Shown: one piece after another, positions 63,011 through 64,000 of the stretch | Layout of the letters: each line of letters opens with the position of its first letter | Position numbering within the stretch: position 1 is the first letter of the stretch | Source: Pseudomonas resinovorans NBRC 106553 | Lineage (GTDB): Bacteria > Pseudomonadota > Gammaproteobacteria > Pseudomonadales > Pseudomonadaceae | Assembly (NCBI RefSeq): GCF_000412695.1 | Contig: NC_021499.1 | Coordinates: forward strand, 5,022,001 to 5,086,000 | Length of the DNA stretch: 64,000 nt | Reading direction: 5' to 3' | Translations under genes and position numbers: made by a program | Notes under the pieces: generated by a model | Database searches by the model: none | What the model was told of the DNA's origin: nothing | Seen by the model: the letters and a program-made list of their open reading frames with translations, nothing else

Positions 63011-64000
63011 TCAGGGCGCGGTCCGCTCTTCCTCGACCGGCAGCTTCGGCGGGTCCTCGACCCATTGCCAGAACAGCTTGTAGCCCACCGCCAGGACCAC
63101 CGGGCCGATGAACAGGCCGATGATCCCGCCCGTCACCATCCCGCCCAGCGCGCCGATCAGCACCACCGGCATCGGTACGTTGACACCGCGTCCCAGCAGC
63201 ATAGGTTTCAGCACGTTGTCGGAGAGGCCGGCGACGACGCTGTACACGGTGAAGATGATGACCCCGAGGGACGCGCCCTGGGTGGCGAAGACGAAGATGA
63301 TCACCGGCACCGTGATCAGGGTCACCGGCAACTGCATGATCCCCAGCAGCAGCACCAGCAGCGCCAGCACCCCGGCCCCGGGGATGCCCATGACCACGAA
63401 ACCGACGCCCACCAGCAGCATCTGGATGAAGGCGATACCCACCACGCCCTGGGCCACCGCGCGGATGGTGGCGGTGCAGAGTTCGGCGATCTGCGGCCCA
63501 CGCACCGGCCCGGACAGCCGCGAGGCGATGGCCACGGCGCTGCGGTGGCCGTTGCCGCCGTAGGCCATGATGATCCCGCCGATGATCAGCGCACCGAGGA
63601 ACAGCAGGATCCCCGCGCCCACCCCGGCCAGCTTGCTCATCAGCACCAGGCCGGCGCCCTTGAGGTAAGGCAGTACCTGCTTCACCAGGCTGGTCTGGTC
63701 GGCGTCGGCCGCCTGTTTCCAGGCATCGGACAGGGGCTGGCCGATCAGCGGCCAACTGGCGATGGATTCCGGCGGCGCCGGGATCTGCAGGTCACCCCCC
63801 TTGAGCAGCTCGAGGCCGCTGTCCATGGATTCAGCGATGGACGAGCCGAGGAGGAATACCGGAATCAGCAGGATCGCCACCGAGACCAGGGTGATCAGCG
63901 TCGCCACCTTGCCCTCCCCCAGGCCCATGGCGTTGCACAGGCGCTGGTGCAGGGGATAGAAGGTGACGGCGAGTATCACCGCCCAGAGCATCAGGTTGAG
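63011..64000 (-). CDS. AI-2E family permease (partial, N-terminus outside window)
   Basis: The minus-strand frame is open through base 64000, so the N-terminus lies beyond the right edge; an internal ATG occurs at 63991. The ~330 visible residues hold about seven membrane helices and the AI-2E (TqsA/PerM) family layout, with LLWAVILAVTFYPLHQRL-like LWAVILAVTFYPLHQRL at the visible start and the late segment GALGGMVTGGIIGLFIGP. Members are reported as AI-2 exporters, Na+/H+ antiporters or uncharacterised. It ends four bases before the outer-membrane factor start, so it is probably the first visible gene of this operon. Confidence 0.88.
   Translation of the reverse strand, partial: LNLMLWAVILAVTFYPLHQRLCNAMGLGEGKVATLITLVSVAILLIPVFLLGSSIAESMDSGLELLKGGDLQIPAPPESIASWPLIGQPLSDAWKQAADADQTSLVKQVLPYLKGAGLVLMSKLAGVGAGILLFLGALIIGGIIMAYGGNGHRSAVAIASRLSGPVRGPQIAELCTATIRAVAQGVVGIAFIQMLLVGVGFVVMGIPGAGVLALLVLLLGIMQLPVTLITVPVIIFVFATQGASLGVIIFTVYSVVAGLSDNVLKPMLLGRGVNVPMPVVLIGALGGMVTGGIIGLFIGPVVLAVGYKLFWQWVEDPPKLPVEEERTAP

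Overview
This is GC-rich gammaproteobacterial DNA, almost certainly from a Pseudomonas (sensu lato) chromosome. From memory of P. aeruginosa, long runs of its gene order recur here: GldFG-like ABC transporter / plsB; mexJK-mexL; rsmJ ... tsaB-adk-ppc; cadR/cadA; lysS-prfB; and the complete wspABCDEF-wspR surface-sensing operon. I see no tRNA or rRNA gene, prophage, transposase or CRISPR array. The window is mostly core genome with accessory modules at junctions marked by intergenic repeats.

Layout. 1-3090: ABC exporter (ATPase, permease, GldG-like auxiliary protein cut by the left edge). 3323-7514: plsB and two poorly characterised proteins. 7643-8755: two small envelope proteins. 8756-9278: a palindromic repeat plus an element of several strong hairpins. 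9279-13773: an accessory catabolic-looking module (Rieske oxygenase and TetR on one strand; atypical crotonase and acyl-CoA ligase divergently). 13971-18925: mexJK efflux genes and their divergent repressor mexL. 18967-27176: a minus-strand housekeeping block (rsmJ, extensin-like protein, PEP mutase-like protein, DUF72, tsaB, adk, ppc). 27379-30464: a small conserved protein, cadR and cadA around a MerR-type promoter. 30566-35055: macro-domain protein, lipoprotein hydrolase, QEGLA/DUF1704 putative metallopeptidase, lipoprotein and TetR regulator. 35252-37964: lysS and prfB, the latter with its programmed +1 frameshift.

38098-46523: the wsp operon in the order wspA-B-C-D-E-F-R on the minus strand. 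It encodes a receptor, two CheW-like couplers, a CheR-type methyltransferase, a CheA-CheY hybrid kinase, a CheB-type methylesterase and a GGDEF-output regulator, so membrane/surface stimuli should control c-di-GMP. 46803-48600: a YebE-like protein and a LysR regulator. 48705-56216: a polyamine module, in which a complete YdcSTUV-type ABC importer is flanked by two paralogous gamma-aminobutyraldehyde-type dehydrogenases. Each dehydrogenase gene is followed immediately by a copy of the same ~120-137 bp imperfect palindrome. 56490-57727: a secreted SnoaL-like protein and a thioesterase.

57829-64000: a tightly packed minus-strand operon of AI-2E-family permease, NodT-type outer-membrane factor, HlyD-type adaptor, DUF2955 membrane protein, a small potassium channel and a cysteine-synthase-like enzyme.

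No wholly new defence or mobile system is evident. The items most worth a second look are the structured intergenic elements, the repeat-bounded Rieske/crotonase/ligase module, the four-cysteine motif in WspD, the efflux/K+ channel operon, and the places where repeats have become the 3' ends of genes. All family assignments come from reading the translated sequence and from memory; no database search was run.
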